This document shows positions 55,017 to 64,000 of a stretch of 64,000 nucleotides of DNA, one piece after another (the first letter of the stretch is position 1; each line of letters opens with the position of its first letter). The position numbers were made by a program, and so were the translations under genes. The DNA is taken from positions 32,572 through 96,571 of the forward strand of contig JAFEDX010000193.1 in the NCBI GenBank assembly GCA_018241365.1. Direction: 5' to 3'. The notes beneath the pieces were generated by a model. That model searched no databases and was not told where the DNA came from. It saw only the letters and a list, made by a program, of their open reading frames with translations. The stretch is from Pseudomonadota bacterium (GTDB taxonomy: Bacteria; Pseudomonadota; Gammaproteobacteria; Xanthomonadales; Rhodanobacteraceae).

Positions 55017-56693
55017 ATGCGCTGCAAGGTTTCGTTCGCACTCGTCGCCGGGCTCGGCGTCGCCCTTGCCGCGCAGGCGGCTCCCGCCGACAAGTCGGCA
55101 AGCACACGCCAGCCGTTTTCAAGCGCGATCACCGCGGAGGGTTTCCGCGCCTACGACAAGGCGATCTCCTCGGACTACATGGACGGCCGCAAGCCCGGCA
55201 CGCCCGGCGGCGAACGCGCCAAGGCCTGGATCGTCGAGCAGATGAAGGCGATCGGCCTCGAACCCGGCAACCATGGCTCGTGGTTCCAGCAGGTGCCGAC
55301 GGTTGCGACCACGCTGGAAAATCCCGACAAGGTCAAACTTGCTATCAACGAAGGCGATGGCACCCAGTCATTCGACTTCGGTTCGCAATTCGTCGCGCTG
55401 ACGCTGCAGGCCAAGCCGCAGGTGTCCGTGAAGGATTCCGGCATCGTGTTCGTCGGCTACGGCGTCGATGCGCCGGAATGGCAGTGGAATGATTACAAGG
55501 GTTTCGACGTCAAGGGCAAGACGGTGGTGGTACTGGTCAACGACCCCGGGTTCGCGACCGGCGATCCGAAGTTGTTCAAGGGCAAGACCATGACCTACTA
55601 CGGCCGCTGGACCTACAAGTATGAAGAGGCAGCGCGGATGGGCGCCGCAATGTGCCTGATCGTGCACACCTCGGATGCCGCCGCCGGCTATCCGTGGTCG
55701 GTCGTGAAGAACAGTTGGGGCGGTCCGCAACTCGCGCTGCCGGCATCGGAAGACCCCGCGCCGAAACTGCCGGTCGCGGGCTGGATCACGCACGCGACCG
55801 CGCAACAGCTGTTCGCCAAGGCCGGGCTCGATTTCGACAAGCTCGCGGCCGAAGCAGCGCAGCGCGGCTTCAAGCCCGTCGCGCTGAAGGCCACGGCCTC
55901 GATCACGCTCGACAGCAAGATCAGCCATGGCAGCTCCGACAACGTGCTCGGCTTGATCAAGGGCACCACGAAACCCGACGAGGTGATCGTGTATTCCGCG
56001 CACTGGGATCATCTCGGTGAGAACGATGCCGTGAATGGCGACAAGATCTTCAACGGCGCGATCGACAACGGCACCGGCATTGCGGCGGTGCTGGAAATCG
56101 CCAAGGCGTTCAAGGCGCAAAAGCCTGCCCCCGAGCGCAGCGTGCTGTTCTTCACGCCCACGCTGGAGGAATCCGGCCTGCTCGGCTCGCTCTACTACAC
56201 CAGGCACCCGGTGTTCCCGATCGACAAGACCGTCGCCGACATCAACATGGATGCGATGGACGTGATCGGGCCGACCCGCAATCTCCAGATAATCGGCAGC
56301 GGCCAGTCGCAACTGGAAGACATGCTGAAGGCCGCGCTGAAGCAACAGGGCCGCTTTGCGATCCCCGACCAGACGCCGACGAACGGGTTCTATTTCCGCT
56401 CCGACCACTTCAACTTCGCCAAGGCCGGCGTGCCCGCGCTGATGACCCAGACCGGCGATGACATGGTCCACGGTGGTGTCGCCAAGGGGCGCGCGGAACT
56501 CGAGGACTACACCGCGCACCGCTACCACACGCCCTACGACAACTTCGATCCGAAGTGGGATTTCTCGGGCGTCGCCGAGGATGCGCAGGCGCTGTACGAA
56601 GTGGGCCATGAACTCGCCGGCAGCGACCAGTGGCCCAAGTGGTACAAGGACAGCGAATTCCGCGCGAAACGCGTGCAGGAAATGCAGCACTGA
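55017..56693 (+). CDS. Secreted M28-family metallopeptidase
   Basis: A 558-residue zinc peptidase with a signal peptide (VSFALVAGLGVALAAQAAPA). A PA-like insert runs about 120-280 and the M28 core follows: YSAHWDHLGE (first zinc His/Asp), IDNGTGIAAVLEIAKAF (bridging Asp), TPTLEESGLLGS (catalytic Glu-Glu), and ADINMDAMDVIG and HTPYDNFDPKWDF (remaining ligands). It likely removes amino acids from peptides in the periplasm or outside. ATG at 55017 with GAGAGGG upstream is chosen. The stop overlaps the next start (TGATG). Confidence 0.92.
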   Translation: MRCKVSFALVAGLGVALAAQAAPADKSASTRQPFSSAITAEGFRAYDKAISSDYMDGRKPGTPGGERAKAWIVEQMKAIGLEPGNHGSWFQQVPTVATTLENPDKVKLAINEGDGTQSFDFGSQFVALTLQAKPQVSVKDSGIVFVGYGVDAPEWQWNDYKGFDVKGKTVVVLVNDPGFATGDPKLFKGKTMTYYGRWTYKYEEAARMGAAMCLIVHTSDAAAGYPWSVVKNSWGGPQLALPASEDPAPKLPVAGWITHATAQQLFAKAGLDFDKLAAEAAQRGFKPVALKATASITLDSKISHGSSDNVLGLIKGTTKPDEVIVYSAHWDHLGENDAVNGDKIFNGAIDNGTGIAAVLEIAKAFKAQKPAPERSVLFFTPTLEESGLLGSLYYTRHPVFPIDKTVADINMDAMDVIGPTRNLQIIGSGQSQLEDMLKAALKQQGRFAIPDQTPTNGFYFRSDHFNFAKAGVPALMTQTGDDMVHGGVAKGRAELEDYTAHRYHTPYDNFDPKWDFSGVAEDAQALYEVGHELAGSDQWPKWYKDSEFRAKRVQEMQH

Positions 56694-57073
56694 TGCACCG
56701 CTCGCGTCTGTGCTCGCTGCAGATCGACTGCAATGTCGATGACATTGACGCGGCGGCCCGCTTCTGGGCTGCCGCGCTCGGCAATCCGGTGGACATGGAT
56801 CACCCCGGCAGCCGCGGCAATTACCGTCAACTCACGACGCCGCCGGACCAGCCGATGATCCAGCTGCAACGCGTGGACCACGCGAGCCGCGTGCACCTCG
56901 ACATCGAAACCGATGACATCGATGCGGAAGTCTCACGGCTGGAACAACTCGGCGCGACCGTGGCCAGGAAACTGGAACGCTGGACCGTGATGCAAGCGCC
57001 CAGCGGCCAACGTTTCTGCGTCGTGCGCGTGCAGCGACCGGATTGGCCGAAGCATGCGAATCGGTGGGATTGA
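56693..57073 (+). CDS. VOC/glyoxalase-fold protein
   Basis: A 126-residue protein of the vicinal-oxygen-chelate superfamily: CSLQIDCNVDDIDAAARFWA at the start, RVHLDIETDDIDAEVSRLEQ in the middle and APSGQRFCVVRVQRPDWP at the end. Such proteins bind small molecules or metals. The substrate is unknown. ATG at 56693 shares its first base with the stop codon of the M28 peptidase gene, so translation is coupled. It is followed by repeats and a convergent gene. Confidence 0.88.
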   Translation: MHRSRLCSLQIDCNVDDIDAAARFWAAALGNPVDMDHPGSRGNYRQLTTPPDQPMIQLQRVDHASRVHLDIETDDIDAEVSRLEQLGATVARKLERWTVMQAPSGQRFCVVRVQRPDWPKHANRWD

Positions 57074-57085
57074 GGAATGTTGTTT

Positions 57086-57138
57086 CCCCCTCTCCCTCCG
57101 GGAGAGGGTGCCCGAAGGGCGGGTGAGGGTTCGGCTCC
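57086..57138. repeat. GC-rich palindromic repeat (same family as 28902)
   Basis: A perfect 9-bp stem CCCTCTCCC-TCC-GGGAGAGGG at 57088-57108 is followed by CCCGAAGGGCGGGTGAGGG. The same order of modules (CCTCT...GGGAGAGGG, CCGAAGG, CGGGTGAGGG) is found between thiG and trmB. It follows the VOC gene stop closely and might also act as a transcription stop. Confidence 0.7.
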
Positions 57139-57169
57139 TCGCACCACGTCACACGACGTCCATGTCTTC

Positions 57170-57417
57170 GTTCCGCTCGCTCCCGCGAGCGGGCGACTTT
57201 TGTTTCGGCAAAAGTCGCCAAAACCATTGCGCCGGGCATGACGGTTTCTGCGGCATCGTGCGCCGAAACTTCCCTCTGCTTCTCGCGCCAAGCGCGCCGG
57301 CGCGAACTCGGCATCCCTGCGCTCGGACATGCGCGCCTTGCTCGCGCTTGGCGCTGCGATGCTCGGCGTCATGCAACGGCGCGGCTGTCGCTTCGTTGCC
57401 GGCCATCCATGGCCTGC
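57170..57417. repeat. Complex 250-330 bp dispersed repeat, copy 1
   Basis: It starts GTTCCGCTCGC and ends GGCCATCCATGGCCTGC. Inside are a perfect hairpin GCGACTTTTG-TTTCGG-CAAAAGTCGC (57193-57218), TTGCGCCGGGCATGACGGTT, GAAACTTCCCT, CGCGCCTTGCT and CGCTTGGCGCTGCGATGCTC. All these blocks occur in the same order at 62919-63250. It lies between convergent genes. Open frames inside it are not believable genes. Confidence 0.8.
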
Positions 57418-57447
57418 ATCCAGATTCATTGGCGCGTAATGACTCTA

Positions 57448-59207
<1,760 letters not shown>

Positions 59208-59262
59208 TTACCGGTGATGCACACACGTATACTGGCGCATCATCTCCTGACCCGACCATCGG

Positions 59263-60459
59263 ATGCCGTCACGCATCGAACCGCTCGCCATCACCCGTTA
59301 CAGCGCGACCTCCGCGCTCGGGCGCGGCCTCGCGGAGCACCTCGATGCCCTGCGTGCCGGCCGCAGCGGGTTGCGCATCAATGATTTTTCCTGCGCGCAG
59401 CTGGACTGCCGGATCGGCCGCGTCGCGGGTGTCGAAAGCGTCGCACTGCCCGCGTCGCTGAATCACTGGGAATGCCGCAACAACCGCCTCGCGTGGCTGG
59501 GCCTGCAGCAGGACGGGCTGCTCGATGCAGTCGCGCGCAGTGTCGCGGCATACGGCGCCACCCGCGTCGCGCTGGTGCTCGGCACTTCCACAGCCAGCAT
59601 CAGCACTACCGAAGACGCTTATCGCCGGCTCGACCACGGACACTTTCCTTCCGACCTGAGCCGGCCGGAAATCCACACGCCGCATTCGCTCGCGGCCTTC
59701 GTCGCCGACGCGACCGGCATCGCGGGCCCCACGCTGACGCTATCGACCGCATGCTCGTCGTCGGCCAAGGTGTTTGCCTCGGCAGAGCGCTTGCTCAGGC
59801 TCGACCTTGCCGATGCCGCACTGGTCGGCGGCGTGGACACCCTGTGCGACAGCGTGCTGTTCGGATTCAACGCGCTCGAACTGGTGTCGAAGCAGGCCTG
59901 CCGGCCGTTCGATATTCATCGCGACGGGATCTCGATTGGCGAAGCCGCTGCCTTCGCGCTGCTGGAACGCGCGGCTGAAGCGCCACGCGCGCCGCGCCTG
60001 GTCGGCCACGGCGAATCCTCGGACGCCCACCACATGTCCACACCGCATCCCGAAGGACGCGGTGCCCTGGCCGCGCTGGACGCCGCATTGGCGACGGCCG
60101 GTATCGCTCCCGACGCCATAGATTACGTCAACCTGCACGGCACCGCGACGCCCAGGAACGACGAGGTCGAAGCCAGGCTGCTGACGCGGTTCCCAAGCCA
60201 CACGTGCGCGAGCTCGACCAAGGGCTTCACCGGCCACACGCTGGGCGCGGCCGGCGCGCTGGAAGCGGTGTTCACGCTGCTGGCGATAGAACATGGCGTG
60301 GCGCCCCCCAACCTTGGCTGCAACGAACCCATGCAGGAAGCCGCGCCGTGGCTGGCGTTGCATCCGGAAACACGCGACATCGATATCGCCTTGAGCAATT
60401 CCTTCGGCTTCGGCGGCAACAATGCTTGCCTCGTGTTTGCACGCGGAGGCGCGGCATGA
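59263..60459 (+). CDS. Beta-ketoacyl synthase of an aryl-polyene (xanthomonadin-like) pathway
   Basis: A 398-residue FabF-like condensing enzyme. The catalytic triad is visible: Cys164 (LSTACSSSAKV), His near 290 (NLHGTATPRND) and His near 328 (STKGFTGHTLGAAGALEA), with a C-terminal GFGGNNACL. The next gene is its chain-length partner with a 4-base overlap, as in aryl-polyene clusters. It probably extends the polyene chain on an acyl carrier protein. No carrier-protein gene is inside the window; the cluster continues past the right edge. Confidence 0.88.
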   Translation: MPSRIEPLAITRYSATSALGRGLAEHLDALRAGRSGLRINDFSCAQLDCRIGRVAGVESVALPASLNHWECRNNRLAWLGLQQDGLLDAVARSVAAYGATRVALVLGTSTASISTTEDAYRRLDHGHFPSDLSRPEIHTPHSLAAFVADATGIAGPTLTLSTACSSSAKVFASAERLLRLDLADAALVGGVDTLCDSVLFGFNALELVSKQACRPFDIHRDGISIGEAAAFALLERAAEAPRAPRLVGHGESSDAHHMSTPHPEGRGALAALDAALATAGIAPDAIDYVNLHGTATPRNDEVEARLLTRFPSHTCASSTKGFTGHTLGAAGALEAVFTLLAIEHGVAPPNLGCNEPMQEAAPWLALHPETRDIDIALSNSFGFGGNNACLVFARGGAA

Positions 60460-61256
60460 GCGACGCGCGCACCGTCGCGGTCACCGGGATCGGCGCGTGG
60501 CTGCAAGGCGCGCCGGACTGGCCGGCATTGCGCGGCGTGCTGCGTGGCGAACGCGGTCTCGACGATGCGGCGCCTTCGAAACCTGCGGCGGCGGCGCTGC
60601 CCGCTGCCGAACGCAGGCGTGCGCCCGAGGGCGTGCGGCTCGCGGTGGAAGTTGCGGCGCAGGCTTGCGCGGCCGCGGCCTGCGATCCCGCCACCCTGCC
60701 ATGCGTGTTCGCGTCCACCTACGGCGAACTCGCGATCACCGATTACGTCTGCGCCACCCTGGCGCATGCCCCGCTGGAATTGTCGCCCACCCAATTCCAC
60801 AACTCGGTGCTGAATGCACCGGCCGGCTACTGGACCATCGCCACCGGTTGCACCGCGGCGTCGAGTGCGGTGACGGCGCACCACCGGAGTTTCGCGGCCG
60901 GGTTGCTCGAAGCGCTGGCATTGGCGCATGCGGAGCACACGCCCGTGCTGTTCGCGTGTTGCGATGTCGCATCGTCCGGTCCGCTCGCGACCATGACCCG
61001 CACCACGTTGGCGTTCGGCACCGCGCTGGTGCTGTCGCCGCTGGCGTCGAACGGCGCACGCGTCCACTGGTCGCTGCGCGAAGGCCGGGCATCCACTCTG
61101 CCGCCGATCGCATTGGCGTTGCGGGTCGTGGCAAGCGACAATCCGGCCAACGCACACGCACTCGCATTGCTGTCCGCGCTGGCGGCTGACGCGCACGCAA
61201 CGCTGGCACTACCGCTTTCAACCGGATTGTCCCTGGCCATGGAGATCGCGCCTTGA
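60456..61256 (+). CDS. Ketosynthase chain-length-factor-like protein
   Basis: A 266-residue protein resembling the beta-ketoacyl synthase N-terminal domain of aryl-polyene clusters. It has a thiolase-like core (VAVTGIGAWLQGAP, FASTYGELAITDYVCATLA) but a Cys-containing segment IATGCTAASSAV in place of a full active site, and it lacks the two catalytic histidine blocks, so it is probably a non-condensing partner. ATG at 60456 overlaps the ketosynthase stop. It is translationally linked with the glycosyltransferase that follows. Confidence 0.85.
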   Translation: MSDARTVAVTGIGAWLQGAPDWPALRGVLRGERGLDDAAPSKPAAAALPAAERRRAPEGVRLAVEVAAQACAAAACDPATLPCVFASTYGELAITDYVCATLAHAPLELSPTQFHNSVLNAPAGYWTIATGCTAASSAVTAHHRSFAAGLLEALALAHAEHTPVLFACCDVASSGPLATMTRTTLAFGTALVLSPLASNGARVHWSLREGRASTLPPIALALRVVASDNPANAHALALLSALAADAHATLALPLSTGLSLAMEIAP

Positions 61257-62071
61257 GTGACGCCATCGCACGCCCCTGCGTCGTCATCCCCTGCCTCAAC
61301 GAGGAACGCGCGATCGACCACGTGCTGCGCGGAGTCCTGGCGCACTGTTCCGACGTGATCGTGGTCGACGACGGCTCCACCGATCGCACCGCGGACATCG
61401 TGTCATCGCTGCCGGTAACGCTGATCCGTCACCCCGAGCGGCGCGGCAAGGGCGAAGCGCTGCGCTCGGGATTCCGCGCAGCGCTGCAACGCGGCTGCGC
61501 CGGAGTGCTGACCATGGACGGCGACGGCCAGCACGACCCCGCCGATCTCCCGCGCCTGCTCGAAGCCGCACGCGCATGGCCGCATGCGGTGGTGATCGGC
61601 GCGCGGATGCTGGGACGCGAACACCAGCCGACCGCACGCCGGCGCGCCAACGATTTCGCGAGTTGGGGCATCAGCTGGGGTTGCGGCAAGCCGGTGCCCG
61701 ACGCGCAAAGCGGCCAGCGCTGGTACCCGCGTGCGGCGGTCGAACTGGTCGATCTGTCCGCGCAGGATTTCGTGTTCGAGACCGCGCTGCTGATCGCGGC
61801 TTCACGCGACCTTGGGATGCAGATCGTGTCGGTGCCCATCGCGACGCGCTATCACTCGGAGGCGCGCAGCAGCCATTTCCGCCCGGTGCGGGACGTCACC
61901 CGGATCACGCTGTACACGATCGGCCGCGTGCTGCATTACGGCAGCATCGTGCAGAGCTACCACGCCTCGCACGGCACGCCACCCGTGGTGTACGACCCCG
62001 AAGGCCGGCTCGCCGCACAGGCATCCCCGTCGGCACCGCGCATCGACGGCCCGCCTTCCGCGCAAGAATGA
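61253..62071 (+). CDS. Family 2 glycosyltransferase of the pigment cluster
   Basis: A 272-residue GT-A fold enzyme: VVIPCLNEERAIDHVLRGVL, VIVVDDGSTDRTADI, HPERRGKGEALRSGF, and the metal site TMDGDGQHDPADL. No membrane helices are obvious. TTG start at 61253 overlaps the previous stop (TTGA). In xanthomonadin/aryl-polyene clusters a similar glycosyltransferase is thought to modify or anchor the polyene. It converges with the ketoreductase gene 34 bases away. Confidence 0.88.
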   Translation: MSDAIARPCVVIPCLNEERAIDHVLRGVLAHCSDVIVVDDGSTDRTADIVSSLPVTLIRHPERRGKGEALRSGFRAALQRGCAGVLTMDGDGQHDPADLPRLLEAARAWPHAVVIGARMLGREHQPTARRRANDFASWGISWGCGKPVPDAQSGQRWYPRAAVELVDLSAQDFVFETALLIAASRDLGMQIVSVPIATRYHSEARSSHFRPVRDVTRITLYTIGRVLHYGSIVQSYHASHGTPPVVYDPEGRLAAQASPSAPRIDGPPSAQE

Positions 62072-62105
62072 CGCGCGGATTGTCGCCGCGAACTTCGTCG
62101 CGGAA

Positions 62106-62837
62106 TCACGCCATCCCGCCGTTGACGCCGAGCACCTGCCCGTTGACGTAACTGGCTGCATCCGAACACAGGAACGCCGCGGCCGCAGCAACTTCCGCGG
62201 GCGTGCCGGTGCGTCCGGCCGGGATCATCGCCTTGATCTGGTCGGGCGTGAACAACGTTTCCGTCAACCGGCCTGCGATGATGCCCGGCGCGACCACGTT
62301 CGCCGTAATGCCGCGCGAGGCCATCTCGCGCGCCAGCGATTTCACTGCGCCATGCAGCGCGGACTTGGCTGCGGCGTAGTTCACCTGTCCGCGATTGCCC
62401 AGCGTCGCCGCCACCGACGACACCGCGACGATGCGGCCGAACTTCGCGCGCGCCATCGGCAGCAACAGCGGCTGCACCGCGTGGAAGAACCCGTGCAACG
62501 ACACGTCGATCACGCGCCGCCACTGTTCTTCGCCCATGCCTGCCAGCGGCGCGTCGTCGTGGACGCCGGCGTTGTGCACCAACGCGTGGACAGGCGCGGC
62601 TTGCAACAGCTCGTCGATCGCCGCACGTGTCGCGACGGCATCGGTGAGATCGAATGCTGCGACCTCCGCGGCGCCGCCTGCTTCGCGGATGCGCGAGACA
62701 ACATCCGCCGCGCGATCGCGATTGGCATGTGCGTGCACAATTACCTGCCAGCCGTCACGCGCCAGCGCCGCGCAGATCGCGCCGCCGATGTCTCCGCTGC
62801 CGCCGGTCACCAGCACGCGTCGTGTCAGATCATTCAT
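62106..62837 (-). CDS. 3-oxoacyl-ACP reductase (FabG-like) of the pigment cluster
   Basis: A 243-residue short-chain dehydrogenase. The NADPH loop is VLVTGGSGDIGGAI, the catalytic Ser is in VSSVAATLGNRG, and the Tyr-Lys pair is in QVNYAAAKSAL. The end VNGQVLGVNGGMA is typical of FabG. It reduces the keto group during chain growth. ATG at 62837 is used; the longer frame begins in the repeat upstream. A 416-base gap with a complex repeat separates it from the dehydratase on the same strand. Confidence 0.9.
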   Translation of the reverse strand: MNDLTRRVLVTGGSGDIGGAICAALARDGWQVIVHAHANRDRAADVVSRIREAGGAAEVAAFDLTDAVATRAAIDELLQAAPVHALVHNAGVHDDAPLAGMGEEQWRRVIDVSLHGFFHAVQPLLLPMARAKFGRIVAVSSVAATLGNRGQVNYAAAKSALHGAVKSLAREMASRGITANVVAPGIIAGRLTETLFTPDQIKAMIPAGRTGTPAEVAAAAAFLCSDAASYVNGQVLGVNGGMA

Positions 62838-62918
62838 GCACGCATATCCTTTTCGGATTCGCCATCCCGGCAAAAACCAGGATCCGTGATTTTGCCAGCA
62901 TGCGACACCTTGATCTTG

Positions 62919-63250
62919 GTTCCGCTCGCCTCAGCGGCGAGCGTGCGACTTTTGTTTCGGCACGCAATCCCTGATTGCGCCGGGAATGTCGGTTTCAGCG
63001 ACGTCGTGTCGCTGAAACTTCCCTGCGCTTCTCGCACCTAGCGGGCCGGCGCGAATTACTCGCCACATCCCTGTGGCTCGCCCTTCGCTGACGCTCAGGG
63101 CCGCTACAGCGTTCAAATCGGCAGTCCCTGCCGATTTAGTCGCACTTCCATGTGCTCGAACATCCGCGCCTTGCTCCCGCTTGGCGCTGCGATGCTCGGC
63201 GCCATGCAACGGCGCGTCGATCGCCCCGACACCGGCCATCCATGGCCTGC
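62919..63250. repeat. Complex 250-330 bp dispersed repeat, copy 2 (with internal insertion)
   Basis: It has the same end blocks and inner blocks as copy 1 at 57170, in the same order, but carries about 85 extra bases in the middle (around 63060-63150) with further inverted repeats, such as ATCGGCAGTCCCTGCCGAT and CCTGTGGCTCGCCCTTCGCTGACGC-like segments. It fills the gap between the dehydratase and ketoreductase genes and ends 4 bases before the dehydratase stop codon. No gene is seen in it. Confidence 0.8.
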
Positions 63251-63253
63251 GTC

Positions 63254-63691
63254 TCAGGTCCCGTTAGTTTGGTACATCACTGCCGCGCGCCCGGTCGCCA
63301 GCAGCGCCCCGCGATGCTCGACGTGAAACCCATATTGCAGGCTGTCGGCCATCGCGAGCAAGCGTTCGACGTGCACCTGCAGGCGTCCGGGCAGGTCATC
63401 AATGCGTTCGACTTGCAGGCACACGTCACGCAGGGCGACCAGCAAACCCGGGCGCGCGGCGCCACCCACAGCACGTGCGCACAAGGCGCCGTGCACCGCC
63501 ATCGCTTGCGCGGCGTATTCGCACAGGTTCACCGCATGCAGCATGCCGTCTGCACGCAACGGGTTGTCGGCAAGCCGGTGAGAACCGCTGCGCGCGTGCA
63601 GGCGTTGCGCATCCCATTCGACCACTTCGTCCAGCAGGCACATCGTGCCCATGTGCGGGATCAGGCTAGCCCACTCGGCCTTCGCGAGCAT
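63254..63691 (-). CDS. Hotdog-fold 3-hydroxyacyl-ACP dehydratase of the pigment cluster
   Basis: A 145-residue FabZ/ApeP-like hotdog protein: IPHMGTMCLLDEVVEWD near residues 11-27 (the FabZ-type PHR-P region is PHMGTM here), then CEYAAQAMAVHGAL and LLVALRDVCLQVERIDDLPG. It should remove water from 3-hydroxyacyl chains to make polyene double bonds. ATG at 63691 follows the exporter gene stop by 4 bases. Confidence 0.82.
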   Translation of the reverse strand: MLAKAEWASLIPHMGTMCLLDEVVEWDAQRLHARSGSHRLADNPLRADGMLHAVNLCEYAAQAMAVHGALCARAVGGAARPGLLVALRDVCLQVERIDDLPGRLQVHVERLLAMADSLQYGFHVEHRGALLATGRAAVMYQTNGT

Positions 63692-63695
63692 GCCG

Positions 63696-64000
63696 TCAAC
63701 GCTCCCGATGCAAATGCGCGGCCGGCGCCATCAGCACCGACAGCGTGAAGTGGAACGCCACACCCAACGCGACGGTCAGTCCGATCGCGCGCAACACCGG
63801 CACGCTGGACAAGGCCAGCACGCCAAACACCAGCAGCGCCGAGGCGACGCACACCAGCGTCGCGTGCAGGGTGCGCAAGTCCTCGCGCTCATCGCCGGTG
63901 CGGCGTTCGAAAAACAGCGCGTAGTGCAGGCCGAGGCCTGCTGCCAGCGTCAACGACACCAGGTGGAACAGCGAAAGCGGAATGCCGGCCGCACGCAGCA
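63696..64000 (-). CDS. MMPL/RND-type exporter of the pigment cluster, C-terminal part (cut by window edge)
   Basis: The minus-strand frame is open to the right edge, giving the last 101 residues: IPLSLFHLVSLTLAAGLGLH, then YALFFERR, a short cytoplasmic loop with RTLHATLVCVASALLVFGVL, and two more helices ending in LSVLMAPAAHLHRER. The pattern of the last helices of an MMPL transporter is clear. In aryl-polyene clusters such an exporter moves the polyene or its lipid to the outer membrane. The N-terminal part lies outside the window. Confidence 0.8.
   Translation of the reverse strand, partial: LRAAGIPLSLFHLVSLTLAAGLGLHYALFFERRTGDEREDLRTLHATLVCVASALLVFGVLALSSVPVLRAIGLTVALGVAFHFTLSVLMAPAAHLHRER

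Overview
The window is a gap-poor, high-GC chromosomal segment from a gammaproteobacterium. The gene set points to Lysobacterales (Xanthomonadales), probably Rhodanobacteraceae or a near relative. The main grounds are the type IV pilus Chp chemotaxis operon followed by a CheB-like gene, the Xanthomonas-type RimK and AMP nucleosidase, an aryl-polyene (xanthomonadin-like) pigment cluster, a CRP/Clp-type site, and many intergenic palindromic repeats. No phage, insertion sequence, CRISPR array or rRNA was found. The assignment is inferred from family knowledge; no search was run.

Left third (1-24.8 kb). A leftward operon pilG-pilH-pilI-pilJ-chpA-(cheB-like, cut by the edge) controls twitching motility. 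It is divergent from a rightward, mostly overlapping run: gshB, a tonB-like gene, yqgE, ruvX, pyrB and a lipoprotein gene. A perfect TGTGA-N6-TCACA site lies between them. Next, all leftward, come the retraction ATPases pilU and pilT, an OmpR/EnvZ-type pair, a BlaI/BlaR1-like pair whose sensor carries a TonB-like tail, a small secreted protein, rimK and tRNA-Gly(CCC).

Middle (24.9-41.6 kb). A FecR/DUF6600 protein with a glutamine-rich repeat tail is followed by thiS, a structured 294-bp spacer, thiG, trmB and an SLC13-type transporter. Then comes a large leftward respiratory block: ccoNOQP, a very short FixH-like protein, ccoI, ccoS, a second and divergent cbb3-type oxidase (ccoN-like plus a di-heme ccoO/cytochrome c fusion) and two small membrane proteins. 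Three FNR/Anr-like boxes sit at 34895, 40940 and 41548, before the second oxidase, before ccoN and before a small membrane-protein gene. They suggest one low-oxygen regulon.

Right third (41.6-64 kb). Two paralogous membrane TPR proteins flank a Phd/VapC-like toxin-antitoxin pair. AMP nucleosidase and a diguanylate cyclase follow, then maeB overlapping aceE, an M28 peptidase, a VOC protein, a GIY-YIG protein overlapping hemF, and part of an aryl-polyene cluster (ketosynthase, chain-length factor, glycosyltransferase, ketoreductase, dehydratase and the end of an MMPL exporter).

The most distinctive non-coding feature is the number and variety of intergenic repeat families: paired-hairpin elements, GC-rich palindromes, REP-like clusters and a 250-330 bp complex repeat present twice. 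Most long antisense reading frames are shadows created by high-GC codon use.
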